From positions 1-25,936 of IMG/VR virus record IMGVR_UViG_3300042317_000655: a stretch of DNA of 25,936 nucleotides; one strand, 5' to 3'. Shown here in pieces: positions 1-5,369 of this stretch; position 1 is the stretch's first letter, and every line of letters starts with the position of its first letter. This DNA comes from a virus. The position numbers were made by a program, and so were the translations under genes. Under the pieces are notes generated by a model that was not told where the DNA came from, made no database searches, and saw nothing but the letters and a program-made list of their open reading frames with translations.

Positions 1-111
1 AAGTGCGCGCTGGAATGGGAAAAGGAAATCCGGCATGAATGTAGGTTCAAATCCAAACTCGCCTCCGAGTTGAGATTTCGCGTCTAAGAACTGTTCGTAG
101 GTTTGATTCAT
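1..111 (-). CDS. SNF2/DEAD-type phage helicase, N-terminus only (cut by left edge)
   Basis: Only the first 37 residues are in the window; the frame stays open to base 1. The N-terminus has an early YEQFLDAKSQ helix followed by GFEPTFMPDFLFPFQRAL. From memory, that is the pattern at the start of phage SNF2-like helicases, where a GFEP-x-(W/F)MP-x-x-L-F-x-FQ segment precedes the Walker A motif. The ATPase motifs themselves lie outside the window, so the call rests on this segment alone. The ATG is 4 bases past the stop of the 26-residue gene before it, so it is probably co-transcribed as the last visible gene of the early leftward operon. The likely role is in phage DNA replication or recombination. 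Confidence 0.6.
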   Translation of the reverse strand, partial: MNQTYEQFLDAKSQLGGEFGFEPTFMPDFLFPFQRAL

Positions 112-115
112 AAAG

Positions 116-196
116 TTACTCCTGCAAAAATGTCCGCACGCGGGCGATAAGTTGCTCCTTGGTCTCGCTGTCCGTGTCTGTCAGTTCGAGTTTCAT
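116..196 (-). CDS. 26-residue acidic micro-protein
   Basis: This is a tiny ORF of 26 residues starting MKLELTDTDSETKEQL. Its ATG overlaps the TGA of the preceding gene in an ATGA junction, and it ends four bases before the helicase ATG. It therefore fills the only gap between two genes exactly. It is predicted to be mostly helical, with an acidic N-terminal half. No family is recognised. The tight packing is the main evidence that it is translated; it could instead serve only to couple translation of the helicase to upstream genes. Confidence 0.5.
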   Translation of the reverse strand: MKLELTDTDSETKEQLIARVRTFLQE

Positions 197-483
197 GGCT
201 TTGCTTTGCGTTTCTTGGGTTCGTCGGCAGGCCACGGGATGCGGTTGCGCTCGGCCAAAAATTGGCAGGCTTCGAGTTCGGTGTCGGCGTCGGCTACTTT
301 GTTGCGGCGCATCAAATCGGCCATTGAATACTCATGGGCCAACTCAGTGAACGCCCGGCGCGTGCCGTCCTTCATTGTGATAGTCGCGAAGAAAGCCATC
401 CACGGGTAACGATGCCCCGCGCCTGCCAGCCGATGCGTGGCGACCGAGTTCTCGCGCTTGAATGTAGCGAGGGCCGTGCTCAT
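193..483 (-). CDS. Hypothetical early phage protein, 96 aa
   Basis: The 96-residue protein has a basic C-terminus (ends PKKRKAKP) and a central stretch around residues 26-45 rich in aromatic and beta-type residues (HRYPWMAFFATITMKDGT). This suggests a small beta-sheet fold followed by helices. The ATG overlaps the TGA of the preceding coiled-coil gene (ATGA), and its own TGA overlaps the next start, so it is a link in a translationally coupled chain. I do not recognise a family. It lies beside a helicase and an OB-fold-like gene, so a replication-related accessory role is possible but unproven. Confidence 0.7.
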   Translation of the reverse strand: MSTALATFKRENSVATHRLAGAGHRYPWMAFFATITMKDGTRRAFTELAHEYSMADLMRRNKVADADTELEACQFLAERNRIPWPADEPKKRKAKP

Positions 484-746
484 TGCATCAGGATGCTCTC
501 GGCGTGATTTAGTCGCTCCATCGCGGCGGCGAGGTCTGCGACTAGGCGGCGGTTGGCGTTGCGCAGGTCGGCGTTGTCGGCTTCCGCCTCGGCTGCGTCG
601 GCTTCGGCGGCGCGCAGGCTTTGGCGTGCGTTGTCGCGCTCGGCTTCGGCGGCGCGAAGCTCGCCCATTGCAAGCGCGAGGTCGCGCGATTGGTAGCTGA
701 TTTGGATGCGAAGGGTTTCTAATAGTTCGGCAATTTTTGTGTTCAT
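480..746 (-). CDS. Small coiled-coil protein, 88 aa
   Basis: Almost the whole 88-residue chain is a predicted helix with heptad-like spacing. The part from about residue 27 to 80 is dominated by Ala, Glu, Asp, Arg and Leu (repeated AAEAE and LR units), typical of a dimeric or trimeric coiled coil. There is no membrane segment or signal peptide. It is coupled on both sides by 4-base ATGA overlaps, and GGAGG lies upstream of the start inside the preceding gene, one of the few clear Shine-Dalgarno sequences here. No function is assigned. Confidence 0.7.
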   Translation of the reverse strand: MNTKIAELLETLRIQISYQSRDLALAMGELRAAEAERDNARQSLRAAEADAAEAEADNADLRNANRRLVADLAAAMERLNHAESILMQ

Positions 747-952
747 TTCATTGCCTCCAGTTCCAGCTTTTCCAGCCGATCCTTGGCGTTGCGCATCGTC
801 ACTGTTGCGAATGCAATGGCGAGTCCAGTGTCGTCACCTTCGGATTCGATGCGCTCCAACGTCTCAAGTGCTTCGTCGTATGCGGTGCGGGCGCGCACAA
901 GTTCCGGCGCGGGTGTTTCGGGAGTGTTCAATAGGTCGGGTTGTGTGTTCAT
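743..952 (-). CDS. Hypothetical helical protein, 69 aa
   Basis: The protein begins MNTQPDLLNTPETPAPELVR, a Pro-rich lead-in followed by a helix containing the pattern ALETLERIESEGDD. I chose this ATG because another small gene (957-1055) ends 4 bases before it. A longer form starting at 1006 is possible but would overlap that gene in another frame. The stop overlaps the next ATG (ATGA). The leader lacks a clear SD and is A/C-rich (CACACACTGACACA). No family is recognised. Confidence 0.55.
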   Translation of the reverse strand: MNTQPDLLNTPETPAPELVRARTAYDEALETLERIESEGDDTGLAIAFATVTMRNAKDRLEKLELEAMK

Positions 953-956
953 TGTG

Positions 957-1055
957 TCAGTGTGTGAAAGTGTTTTCCCCGGCGTGCCATCTGGTCGCCC
1001 GCGCATAAACCCAAGTCGGCTTTACTAGCCGCTCCATTTGTGACTTAGCATTCAT
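957..1055 (-). CDS. 32-residue micro-protein
   Basis: This short ORF (starts MNAKSQMERLVKPTWVYARA, ends ENTFTH) fills the gap between the 113-residue gene upstream and the 69-residue gene downstream, with its TGA four bases before the next ATG. It is basic, with two Trp residues. Fit to the gap and direction is the only evidence. No function is proposed. Confidence 0.4.
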   Translation of the reverse strand: MNAKSQMERLVKPTWVYARATRWHAGENTFTH

Positions 1056-1084
1056 GCGTGCAATTTACACGGGAAATTTGTTGG

Positions 1085-1426
1085 CTACTCAGTAGCGGCT
1101 GGCTCGTCGTCACGCCAAACGAGCGACAAAAAACGAGGCTCTGCGTGCATGTCAAAAAAGTCCACGCGCTCCCAATGCGGCACCGATTTACCCCAATAGT
1201 TGCGCGGCGAATACTGCCACACGTCATCGCCGTTTGCGAAGGCCGCTAGAAACTTCATCCGCTCGGCAACCTGCTCGCGACTGAACGGGTCGTGCAGGAA
1301 TGTCTTGAAGTCGTCAAACGTAACTTCGCCGCGCGTCGCCTCGCGTGCGTCGTTTTCGGTGTGGCGTAGCTGCGAGGCGGTCACGCGCTCGTCACGGTCG
1401 CTGATACTGTTGTGAAAGTCTGGCAT
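1085..1426 (-). CDS. Hypothetical phage protein, 113 aa
   Basis: The protein starts MPDFHNSISDRDERVTA and is acidic and mixed alpha/beta. The middle (about residues 40-60) reads DDFKTFLHDPFSREQ and the C-terminal half is rich in Trp and aromatics (VWQYSPRNYWGKSVPHWERV), suggesting a folded globular domain. A GTG at 1441 would add five residues. I prefer the ATG at 1426 because it follows the upstream stop by two bases, with GGGAA about ten bases before it. It lies in the early operon downstream of the OB-fold-like gene. No family is recognised. Confidence 0.65.
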   Translation of the reverse strand: MPDFHNSISDRDERVTASQLRHTENDAREATRGEVTFDDFKTFLHDPFSREQVAERMKFLAAFANGDDVWQYSPRNYWGKSVPHWERVDFFDMHAEPRFLSLVWRDDEPAATE

Positions 1427-1428
1427 GG

Positions 1429-1560
1429 CTAGAGTTCCCACGGCGGGATTTGCGACGCGCCTGCAAATGGCGATTCCGGCTCCTGCTGCCCACCTGCGGG
1501 GACAGGCTCAGGGCGCACGGTGTCGCGCGGGTTGGTTTGTTCTGTGCTAGGTTCAGTCAT
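1429..1560 (-). CDS. 43-residue Pro-rich micro-protein
   Basis: The ATG overlaps the TGA of the 119-residue gene (ATGA) and the frame ends TAG two bases before the next gene's ATG. Composition is Pro, Glu and Gln rich and probably disordered, ending SQIPPWEL. Short disordered proteins with a hydrophobic C-terminal peptide can act as docking adaptors. Here that is only an inference from the tail and from the neighbourhood of an OB-fold-like gene. Confidence 0.5.
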   Translation of the reverse strand: MTEPSTEQTNPRDTVRPEPVPAGGQQEPESPFAGASQIPPWEL

Positions 1561-1916
1561 TGGAGTTTGGTCTTTACGAACGTGATTAGCTTTTCCATTT
1601 GGTCGTCATAAAAGTGGTTGAAAATGCCGTCGCTGCCGAGTTGCTGCCACCAGATATAAAGCACAGCGCGAAGCCGTGTGCCGGGTGACTTGCCGATGCC
1701 GCGCTCGGTCTTGACCTCGACAAGCTCTGCGTCGGGCGTGTCGTGCGGCGTGATGAGCACCGAACAGGCGGTGCCGTGAAGCTGGATTAGCGTTCCGCTT
1801 TCGCTCGGTCGAAGCTCCGGCGTCTCCACCGAAAAGACGACGCTGTGATCCTTGCGGCTGCGCGTCTGCCCCATTTCACAAGATTCCAGCAAGATGGCTT
1901 TGAGTGGCGTGCTCAT
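1557..1916 (-). CDS. Conserved-looking early phage protein, 119 aa
   Basis: The globular protein starts MSTPLKAILLESCEMGQTRS. Two regions stand out: a beta-rich part with FSVETPELRPSESGTLIQLHG (about residues 28-48), and a C-terminal helical part with RLRAVLYIWWQQ and DDQMEKLITFVKTKL. I do not recall a functional name for the family. It directly follows the OB-fold-like gene, with a GC-rich hairpin in the 65-base gap. That arrangement suggests a partner in single-strand DNA handling, but no catalytic motif is visible. Confidence 0.7.
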   Translation of the reverse strand: MSTPLKAILLESCEMGQTRSRKDHSVVFSVETPELRPSESGTLIQLHGTACSVLITPHDTPDAELVEVKTERGIGKSPGTRLRAVLYIWWQQLGSDGIFNHFYDDQMEKLITFVKTKLQ

Positions 1917-1934
1917 AATGTCGTCCGCGTCCGC

Positions 1935-1961
1935 CGCGTCCCGGCCCTGTGCCGAGACGCG
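1935..1961 (-). other. Intergenic RNA hairpin, 11-bp stem
   Basis: On the minus strand the arms CGCGTCTCGGC and GCCGGGACGCG pair over 11 bp around a 5-base loop. One pair is G.U on the minus RNA and would be C.A on the plus RNA, so it only forms fully in the transcribed strand. No U-run follows, so it is not an ordinary terminator. It stands upstream of the gene starting at 1916 and could be an mRNA processing or stability element. Confidence 0.5.
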
Positions 1962-1981
1962 ACGGGGATGCGGGGTGTTGG

Positions 1982-2362
1982 TTAGAGCGGCACGTCGTCG
2001 AAGTCGTCCACCGGAGCGGCAGGCGCGGGCTTTGCTGCTGCCGTGGCGGGCTTTTTGAGGCTCACGCGGATGGCGAGCGTTGTCTTGCCCTGATACTCCA
2101 CGTCGCGAGCGGTCAGAATGACTTGCTTGCCAATCCAGTCGTCCGTCTCGTCACCGTAAAGCTGGCCGATGGTGCCAGCATTGGTCTTGTTGCAGACCAG
2201 TTTTTTCTCCTTGCCCTTGAAGCCGATGACGAGCTTCTGTTCTTTGTCTGCGCCTTGCCCGATTGATTCGAGTTCGACGCTGCTGATGGTGGCGATCACG
2301 TCTCGCCCTTGTAGGTCGTCCGCTTTCAAAAAGCTGGACGGATATGCTTCACTCAGTTTCAT
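1982..2362 (-). CDS. OB-fold-like ssDNA-binding-type protein with acidic SSB-like tail, 126 aa
   Basis: Residues 1-100 form a compact beta-rich domain, opening MKLSEAYPSSFLKADDLQG with the motif NKTNAGTIGQLYGDETDDWIG at 58-78. This pattern is frequent in phage early regions. A Pro/Ala/Lys linker (103-118) leads to a tail ending DDFDDVPL. Bacterial SSB proteins end in a similar acidic tip with hydrophobic residues that recruits replication partners, so tail plus domain suggests an ssDNA-binding or replisome-docking protein. The OB fold is inferred, not shown. The start has no SD; its leader is A/C-rich (AAAAACAAACCA). Confidence 0.65.
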   Translation of the reverse strand: MKLSEAYPSSFLKADDLQGRDVIATISSVELESIGQGADKEQKLVIGFKGKEKKLVCNKTNAGTIGQLYGDETDDWIGKQVILTARDVEYQGKTTLAIRVSLKKPATAAAKPAPAAPVDDFDDVPL

Positions 2363-2440
2363 TGGTTTGTTTTTTCTTGTGCCTGTATGCTCGATGAGCG
2401 GAGGCGGGTTTGTTGTTGTGCCGGTTCTACCGGCTGAAAG

Positions 2441-2632
2441 TTAGGGCAGCAATTCCGGCTGCGCGGCGTCCGGCTCGTCAGGCCGGTAATACTCCACCGC
2501 GATGTCAGCCTCCAATCGTGAGTGCGCGGTGACGAGGAAGTCGCGCCCGCCGTAGCGGATGGCGTATTCCGTCGCGCCTGTTGCGTCGGCGACGCATTGT
2601 ATCGCGCGGGAGTTGATGCGGATGGGGTTCAT
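2441..2632 (-). CDS. Hypothetical protein, 63 aa
   Basis: The protein starts MNPIRINSRAIQCVADATGA and ends EPDAAQPELLP. Predicted structure is a short beta-alpha-beta unit followed by an acidic tail. The ATG overlaps the TGA of the preceding gene (ATGA), with GAGGG upstream as a good SD. I chose this start over a longer in-frame one at 2680, which would intrude far into the upstream gene. No function is recognised. Confidence 0.6.
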   Translation of the reverse strand: MNPIRINSRAIQCVADATGATEYAIRYGGRDFLVTAHSRLEADIAVEYYRPDEPDAAQPELLP

Positions 2633-2895
2633 TTGCCCTCCTTGCCAAGCTCGGCGATGAGCGCGTCGGCGTAGCCACACGCAGCGCGAGCCGTGGCAGC
2701 TTGCAGGTCGGCGGGCTTGTACTCCGCAGCATCGGCGGGCGTCATAAGGCCGATGATGGCTGGCATTGCTTTGGCCGCGATGTATGCGCGCAGGCTCATG
2801 CCGGTAGTCAGGTGCGAGTCGGGAACCGAGAACGACATTTCGGAGCGCACAAACTCCGCGAACATTTTTGATTCTTCGGGCGTCATGTTTTTCAT
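2629..2895 (-). CDS. Hypothetical phage protein, 88 aa
   Basis: The protein begins MKNMTPEESKMFAEFVRSEM. The segment TTGMSLRAYIAAKAMPAIIG (about residues 30-49) and the C-terminal helix ending GYADALIAELGKEGK match a layout I have often seen in uncharacterised phage early proteins: an L-R-x-Y-x-AAKAM helix followed by a Y-A-DA-hydrophobic terminal helix. No function is known to me. An in-frame start at 3030 would add a low-complexity Arg/Pro/His segment and overlap the upstream gene, so ATG 2895 is preferred. Confidence 0.65.
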   Translation of the reverse strand: MKNMTPEESKMFAEFVRSEMSFSVPDSHLTTGMSLRAYIAAKAMPAIIGLMTPADAAEYKPADLQAATARAACGYADALIAELGKEGK

Positions 2896-2912
2896 AGGCG
2901 ACCTTGGTTCGG

Positions 2913-3050
2913 TTATTTGCGAAGGATGAGCCAGCCCGCGACGATGGCGGTTGCTAGCAGTATTGGCGCGAGGCGCATGGTCAGCCGCGCATTGCGGCGG
3001 CGGGTGGCGCGACATTCCGCGCAGTTGCAAGGGGTGGGTGTGTAGCTCAT
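2913..3050 (-). CDS. Small membrane protein with N-terminal CxxC, 45 aa
   Basis: The 45 residues divide into an N-terminal polar part with a Cys cluster (CNCAEC at about 8-13), an Arg-rich positive patch, and one transmembrane helix (about residues 28-42, RLAPILLATAIVAGWLIL) ending LRK. By the positive-inside rule the Cys cluster would face the cytoplasm. The length is well below usual annotation cut-offs. It is preceded by the 24-base hairpin at 3073-3096. Possible roles are membrane anchoring of a partner or superinfection exclusion; there is no specific evidence. Confidence 0.5.
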   Translation of the reverse strand: MSYTPTPCNCAECRATRRRNARLTMRLAPILLATAIVAGWLILRK

Positions 3051-3072
3051 GGTGGTGAGTCTCGCCGGGTAT

Positions 3073-3096
3073 CGCCCGCCCCTTTCGAGGCGAGCG
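3073..3096 (-). other. Intergenic RNA hairpin with GAAA tetraloop
   Basis: On the minus strand CGCTCGCCTC pairs with GGGGCGGGCG over 10 bp closed by a GAAA (GNRA-type) loop. Two of the pairs are G.U and would be mismatched on the plus RNA. It lies in the 64-base gap between the 54- and 45-residue genes, 22 bases before the ATG at 3050. No U-tract follows, so a structural, processing or translational-control role is more likely than termination. Confidence 0.55.
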
Positions 3097-3114
3097 TCAC
3101 CCGACAAGGTAGAG

Positions 3115-3279
3115 TTAGGCTGCGATGCGCGATTCAGCGGCGGCGTAGCTATCAGCGAAGTTCAGATTGAACTCGGCGAGGTCGCGGGCGTCTTGCATCG
3201 GGATTCCGTATGCGGCGGCGATTTTGGAGGCGAGAAGTTCTACATTCTCGATTGTGACGTGCGCTTTGTTGTTTTTCAT
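3115..3279 (-). CDS. Hypothetical protein, 54 aa
   Basis: The protein begins MKNNKAHVTIENVELLASKI, then AAAYGIPMQDARDLAEFNLN, and ends with an Ala/Glu helix. A short strand is followed by three predicted helices; the spacing suggests a small helical DNA-binding or dimerisation unit, but no HTH can be defined. It lies directly downstream of the HTH regulator gene in the same direction. Its start lacks a strong SD. Confidence 0.5.
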   Translation of the reverse strand: MKNNKAHVTIENVELLASKIAAAYGIPMQDARDLAEFNLNFADSYAAAESRIAA

Positions 3280-3362
3280 TTTGTCGGATGATTTGGTTTG
3301 GTTTCGCTCGGCGGGTTGCCTTGCTGGAAAACACTTAAGCGCACGCCGCCGAATCGCGCAAG

Positions 3363-3382
3363 AATTATTTTCAATTATTTTC
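3363..3382. repeat. Tandem 10-bp AT-rich repeat
   Basis: AATTATTTTC occurs twice in immediate tandem (3363-3372 and 3373-3382), flanked by GCGCAA and GCGCAG. It overlaps the last codons of the HTH gene. The 10-bp period places both copies on the same face of the helix, and the AT-rich block is out of keeping with the GC-rich surroundings, so it could be a protein-binding site. Confidence 0.6.
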
Positions 3383-3689
3383 GCGCAGTATTTTTAGCAC
3401 TTCGTAAAGCCTTGAGTTGCGGGGCAGCTACGCCGGATTTTGCCACCGCTCTTTTCCGGTATTCGCCGCGCTTTTTGCCCGCGTCGCTGCGCTTTTTCGG
3501 CGCGAGATTCGTGCGCGATTCCACGATTGCGCGCAGCCCTTTCGCCTCCTGCTCCGTGGGCGTCCAGATGCCATCGAACATGCGGCGCACGTTGCCGTAG
3601 TGCGTGCCGAGCAGCGCGGCGATTCTGCTGATTGCGCCGCGCTTGGGGCGGTTAGTGAGCGGGTCGGTGATGTATTTTTTCCAATTCAT
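3375..3689 (-). CDS. Small helix-turn-helix DNA-binding protein (candidate repressor or Cro-like regulator), 104 aa
   Basis: Residues 19-40 (AISRIAALLGTHYGNVRRMF) fit a helix-turn-helix: a first helix, a turn at LGTHY and a recognition helix. The C-terminal half is very basic (RSDAGKKRGEYRKRAVAKSG and similar) and may be a DNA- or RNA-binding extension. There is no dimerisation or RecA-cleavage domain as in lambda CI, so it is closer in size to Cro or a small repressor. It is transcribed divergently from the plus-strand pair at 3731, and its promoter lies back-to-back with theirs. This placement, at the head of the early leftward operon, is what one expects of an autoregulated switch protein. 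The regulatory role is inferred. Confidence 0.65.
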   Translation of the reverse strand: MNWKKYITDPLTNRPKRGAISRIAALLGTHYGNVRRMFDGIWTPTEQEAKGLRAIVESRTNLAPKKRSDAGKKRGEYRKRAVAKSGVAAPQLKALRSAKNTARK

Positions 3690-3692
3690 GTT

Positions 3693-3721
3693 TTGACTTT
3701 ATTTCGCCGATGTGCTTTTGT
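3693..3721 (+). promoter_or_regulatory. Opposing promoter for the 3731/RusA pair
   Basis: On the plus strand TTGACT (3693-3698), a 17-base spacer and TTTTGT (3716-3721) form a weaker pair interleaved with the minus-strand promoter. The two -35 boxes make an inverted repeat, TTGAC...GTCAA. One bound protein could block both. ATG 3731 is nine bases beyond the -10 box. Confidence 0.4.
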
Positions 3722-3724
3722 CAA
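3696..3724 (-). promoter_or_regulatory. Promoter for the HTH gene, near-leaderless
   Basis: On the minus strand TTGACA (3724-3719), a 17-base spacer and TAAAGT (3701-3696) form a good sigma-70-type pair. The ATG at 3689 begins only seven bases past the -10 box, so the transcript would have almost no leader, as reported for lambda cI transcribed from PRM. Confidence 0.6.
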
Positions 3725-3730
3725 GGCTGC

Positions 3731-3886
3731 ATGAAAAAACACCGCTTCATCGTCGTCGTGAAAACCGACATGGGCCGCGCGCACGCGGCAGGCGCGCTAA
3801 CGGCTGCGCTTGGATGGAGCGCGCCCGGCAGATGCGAATTTCATTTGTTGAAATCAGCACCGAAAAAGAAAAGCGGTGCGAAGTGA
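3731..3886 (+). CDS. 51-residue protein coupled to the resolvase gene
   Basis: The protein begins MKKHRFIVVVKTDMGRAHAA and ends SAPKKKSGAK. The N-terminal strand (HRFIVVVKTD) and Ala-rich helix suggest a small alpha/beta unit, and both ends are basic. Its TGA overlaps the GTG chosen as the RusA start (GTGA), the usual sign of coupled translation. It is the first gene behind the plus-strand promoter. No family is recognised. Confidence 0.5.
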   Translation: MKKHRFIVVVKTDMGRAHAAGALTAALGWSAPGRCEFHLLKSAPKKKSGAK

Positions 3887-4386
3887 CTGCGCTCCCCGCC
3901 AACGCCCGTCTGTGTCACCGCTGCGGAGAGCACTACATTGGCCGCGCGTGCCCGAAGTGCCCGCCTGCGCTCGCCAGCGCCCCGCCAGCGGCTCCGGTTG
4001 CGACGCGCTGTGCGGACGTGCCGAGGCTCGTCTTGCGGCTGACAGGGCAGGTGCGAGGCGGAAAAAACGGAATGGGAGTTACGCGCACCGGACGGCACTA
4101 CGCGAAGCCGACGTTCGCGCGCTGGCGCGATGATGCCGTGCGGCAGATTCGCTGCCAGCTTCCGAGCGGCTGGAAACCGATAGACGTGCCGTGCAACGTG
4201 CGACTGGACTACGTTGCCGGGGACAAGCGGCGTCGCGACATGCCGGCAGTGCTGGACGCCGTGTGGCACGTATTGGAGAAGGCCGGCGTGGTTGCGGACG
4301 ACACGCTGCTGTGGGCGGTGCAGTCCTCGCGTAGCTACAAGGCAGCGCCGGGCGTGACGATTACGTTCTTGGACGGCGTGCGGTGA
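3883..4386 (+). CDS. rusA-like: RusA-type Holliday junction resolvase with N-terminal zinc ribbon, 167 aa
   Basis: RusA-family enzymes cut four-way DNA junctions during phage recombination and replication. The C-terminal domain (about 46-167) has the family's features: GKNGMGVTRTGRHYAKP, the acidic segment KRRRDMPAVLDAVWHVLEKAGVVADDTLL, and Asp residues at 119, 125, 139 and 140 as likely metal ligands. The usual D-x-D-N is here RRDMPAVLD, a small departure. Residues 11-26 form a four-Cys unit (CHRCGEHYIGRACPKC), likely a zinc ribbon, joined by an Ala/Pro linker. I chose the GTG at 3883 because it overlaps the upstream stop and leaves the ribbon intact; longer in-frame starts would overlap the 51-residue gene. 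Confidence 0.75.
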   Translation: MTALPANARLCHRCGEHYIGRACPKCPPALASAPPAAPVATRCADVPRLVLRLTGQVRGGKNGMGVTRTGRHYAKPTFARWRDDAVRQIRCQLPSGWKPIDVPCNVRLDYVAGDKRRRDMPAVLDAVWHVLEKAGVVADDTLLWAVQSSRSYKAAPGVTITFLDGVR

Positions 4387-4387
4387 T

Positions 4388-4639
4388 TCACCACACCGCT
4401 TTCAGTGCCTTCATCTTCCGGCGAATATCACAAAGCCGGTCGTCCGCGTAAAACACAGCCTCGCGCACGCGGCACTCATCGCGAATGACGACGTGCCGCT
4501 CCACGATGCGACGCGACGGCATCGGCGCTGCGTCCATCTTGGATTGCTCCGCGCGCACGCGGCTCCAGCGGATGTTCACGCGCTCTCTAGCTTTTAGACT
4601 CGCGCGGCGTATGCTTTTGATTGTGCTCCACTTGCTCAT
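4388..4639 (-). CDS. Basic hypothetical protein, 83 aa
   Basis: This Arg/Lys-rich protein starts MSKWSTIKSIRRASLKARER, with a central VERHVVIRDECRVREAVFYA and a C-terminal helix. It may bind nucleic acid, judging only by charge. It is the last gene of the leftward accessory operon and ends one base from the RusA stop, so the two operons converge with no room for a terminator between them; antisense read-through would cover both 3' ends. Confidence 0.55.
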   Translation of the reverse strand: MSKWSTIKSIRRASLKARERVNIRWSRVRAEQSKMDAAPMPSRRIVERHVVIRDECRVREAVFYADDRLCDIRRKMKALKAVW

Positions 4640-4666
4640 TTTTCGGTATCGAGTTGAGTCGTATAA

Positions 4667-4753
4667 TTACTGGTTCCCCGACTCAGAGTGCCGAGGGTCG
4701 GCGTTACCCTTCGGAAGACCGGGCACGCATTCCTCGAAGCCGAGCGTTTTCAT
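4667..4753 (-). CDS. 28-residue micro-protein
   Basis: The ATG overlaps the TGA of the 151-residue gene (ATGA), and the ORF reads MKTLGFEECVPGLPKGNADP then eight more residues to TAA, 27 bases before the next gene. The overlap is the main support. No function is proposed. Confidence 0.35.
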   Translation of the reverse strand: MKTLGFEECVPGLPKGNADPRHSESGNQ

Positions 4754-5205
4754 TTCACGACGGTCTGCGATTTCAGTAGTTCGACCGTGTTCTGGAAAGC
4801 GCGCTGGAGAAGTTCATCAGACAGCTTTAGCTCATAGACGCTGCCGCTCCGAGCCATGCCAGCCATCACGCAATCCGCGATGTGCTCCAGCACGTCGAGC
4901 AGGTTCACGTCGTCCGGCACACCATCCGCCATGTTCAAGTGATGCCGATGGATTTTGCGGTGATTGTCCCACCACCCGGTTTGTTTGAAGCCGGTCACGA
5001 AATCCTCGTGAAACCAGTTAATCAGGCTGAGTTTGTCATAGTCATGGCCACCGGCTGCCTCGACCATTTTTGAGACAAAGAAAGCCATTCCCTTGACCAC
5101 GTCGCCGATGTGGACTCGGCTCGATTCAAGAAGCGTTTCCTTTGTAGTGTTGGCGAAGTCGCAGGTTCGCGTATCTGCGGTTGGTGATTTAGTGATTTCG
5201 ATCAT
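4750..5205 (-). CDS. His/Asp-rich phage protein, possible metal-dependent enzyme, 151 aa
   Basis: Candidate metal ligands are spread through the helical protein: H54-D55 in GGHDYDKLSLINWFHEDF, H82, H86, H88 and H89 in NHRKIHRHHL, and D104/E107/H108/D111 in LLDVLEHIADCVMAG. An HD pair with later His and Asp residues recalls HD-domain phosphohydrolases and the uncharacterised phage family annotated DUF5662, but I cannot confirm either. The nearby small genes have Cys pairs. Its ATG overlaps the stop of the preceding 55-residue gene and sits behind an A/C-rich leader (AAACCAACAAACACAC). Confidence 0.6.
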   Translation of the reverse strand: MIEITKSPTADTRTCDFANTTKETLLESSRVHIGDVVKGMAFFVSKMVEAAGGHDYDKLSLINWFHEDFVTGFKQTGWWDNHRKIHRHHLNMADGVPDDVNLLDVLEHIADCVMAGMARSGSVYELKLSDELLQRAFQNTVELLKSQTVVK

Positions 5206-5369
5206 GTGTGTTTGTTGGTTTGGTTTCTAAAAGTCCCCCCGCTCCAAAGAGGCACTCCCGATCCCGCGCCAGTGGTGATTTGAACGGGAGTCAGGGAACC
5301 AGACGCATCAGCAAACACGCCCATTGTCGTGCTGTTGCGCGGGGTGAGGATGTCAGGTGTCGTGCTCAT
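5202..5369 (-). CDS. 55-residue hypothetical protein
   Basis: The protein reads MSTTPDILTPRNSTTMGVFA, followed by a Gly/Ser/Thr-rich part (TGAGSGVPLWSGGTF) and NQTNKHT. Low helix content and Thr/Gly richness look like a short beta or structural peptide rather than an enzyme. Both ends overlap neighbours by 4 bases (ATGA), which supports translation. Unlike its neighbours it contains no Cys. Confidence 0.45.
   Translation of the reverse strand: MSTTPDILTPRNSTTMGVFADASGSLTPVQITTGAGSGVPLWSGGTFRNQTNKHT

Noticed and set aside
1149-1156. Near-copy of the motif (ATGTCAAA) inside the 113-residue gene
   Set aside because: One mismatch from the word and inside coding sequence; counted as chance.
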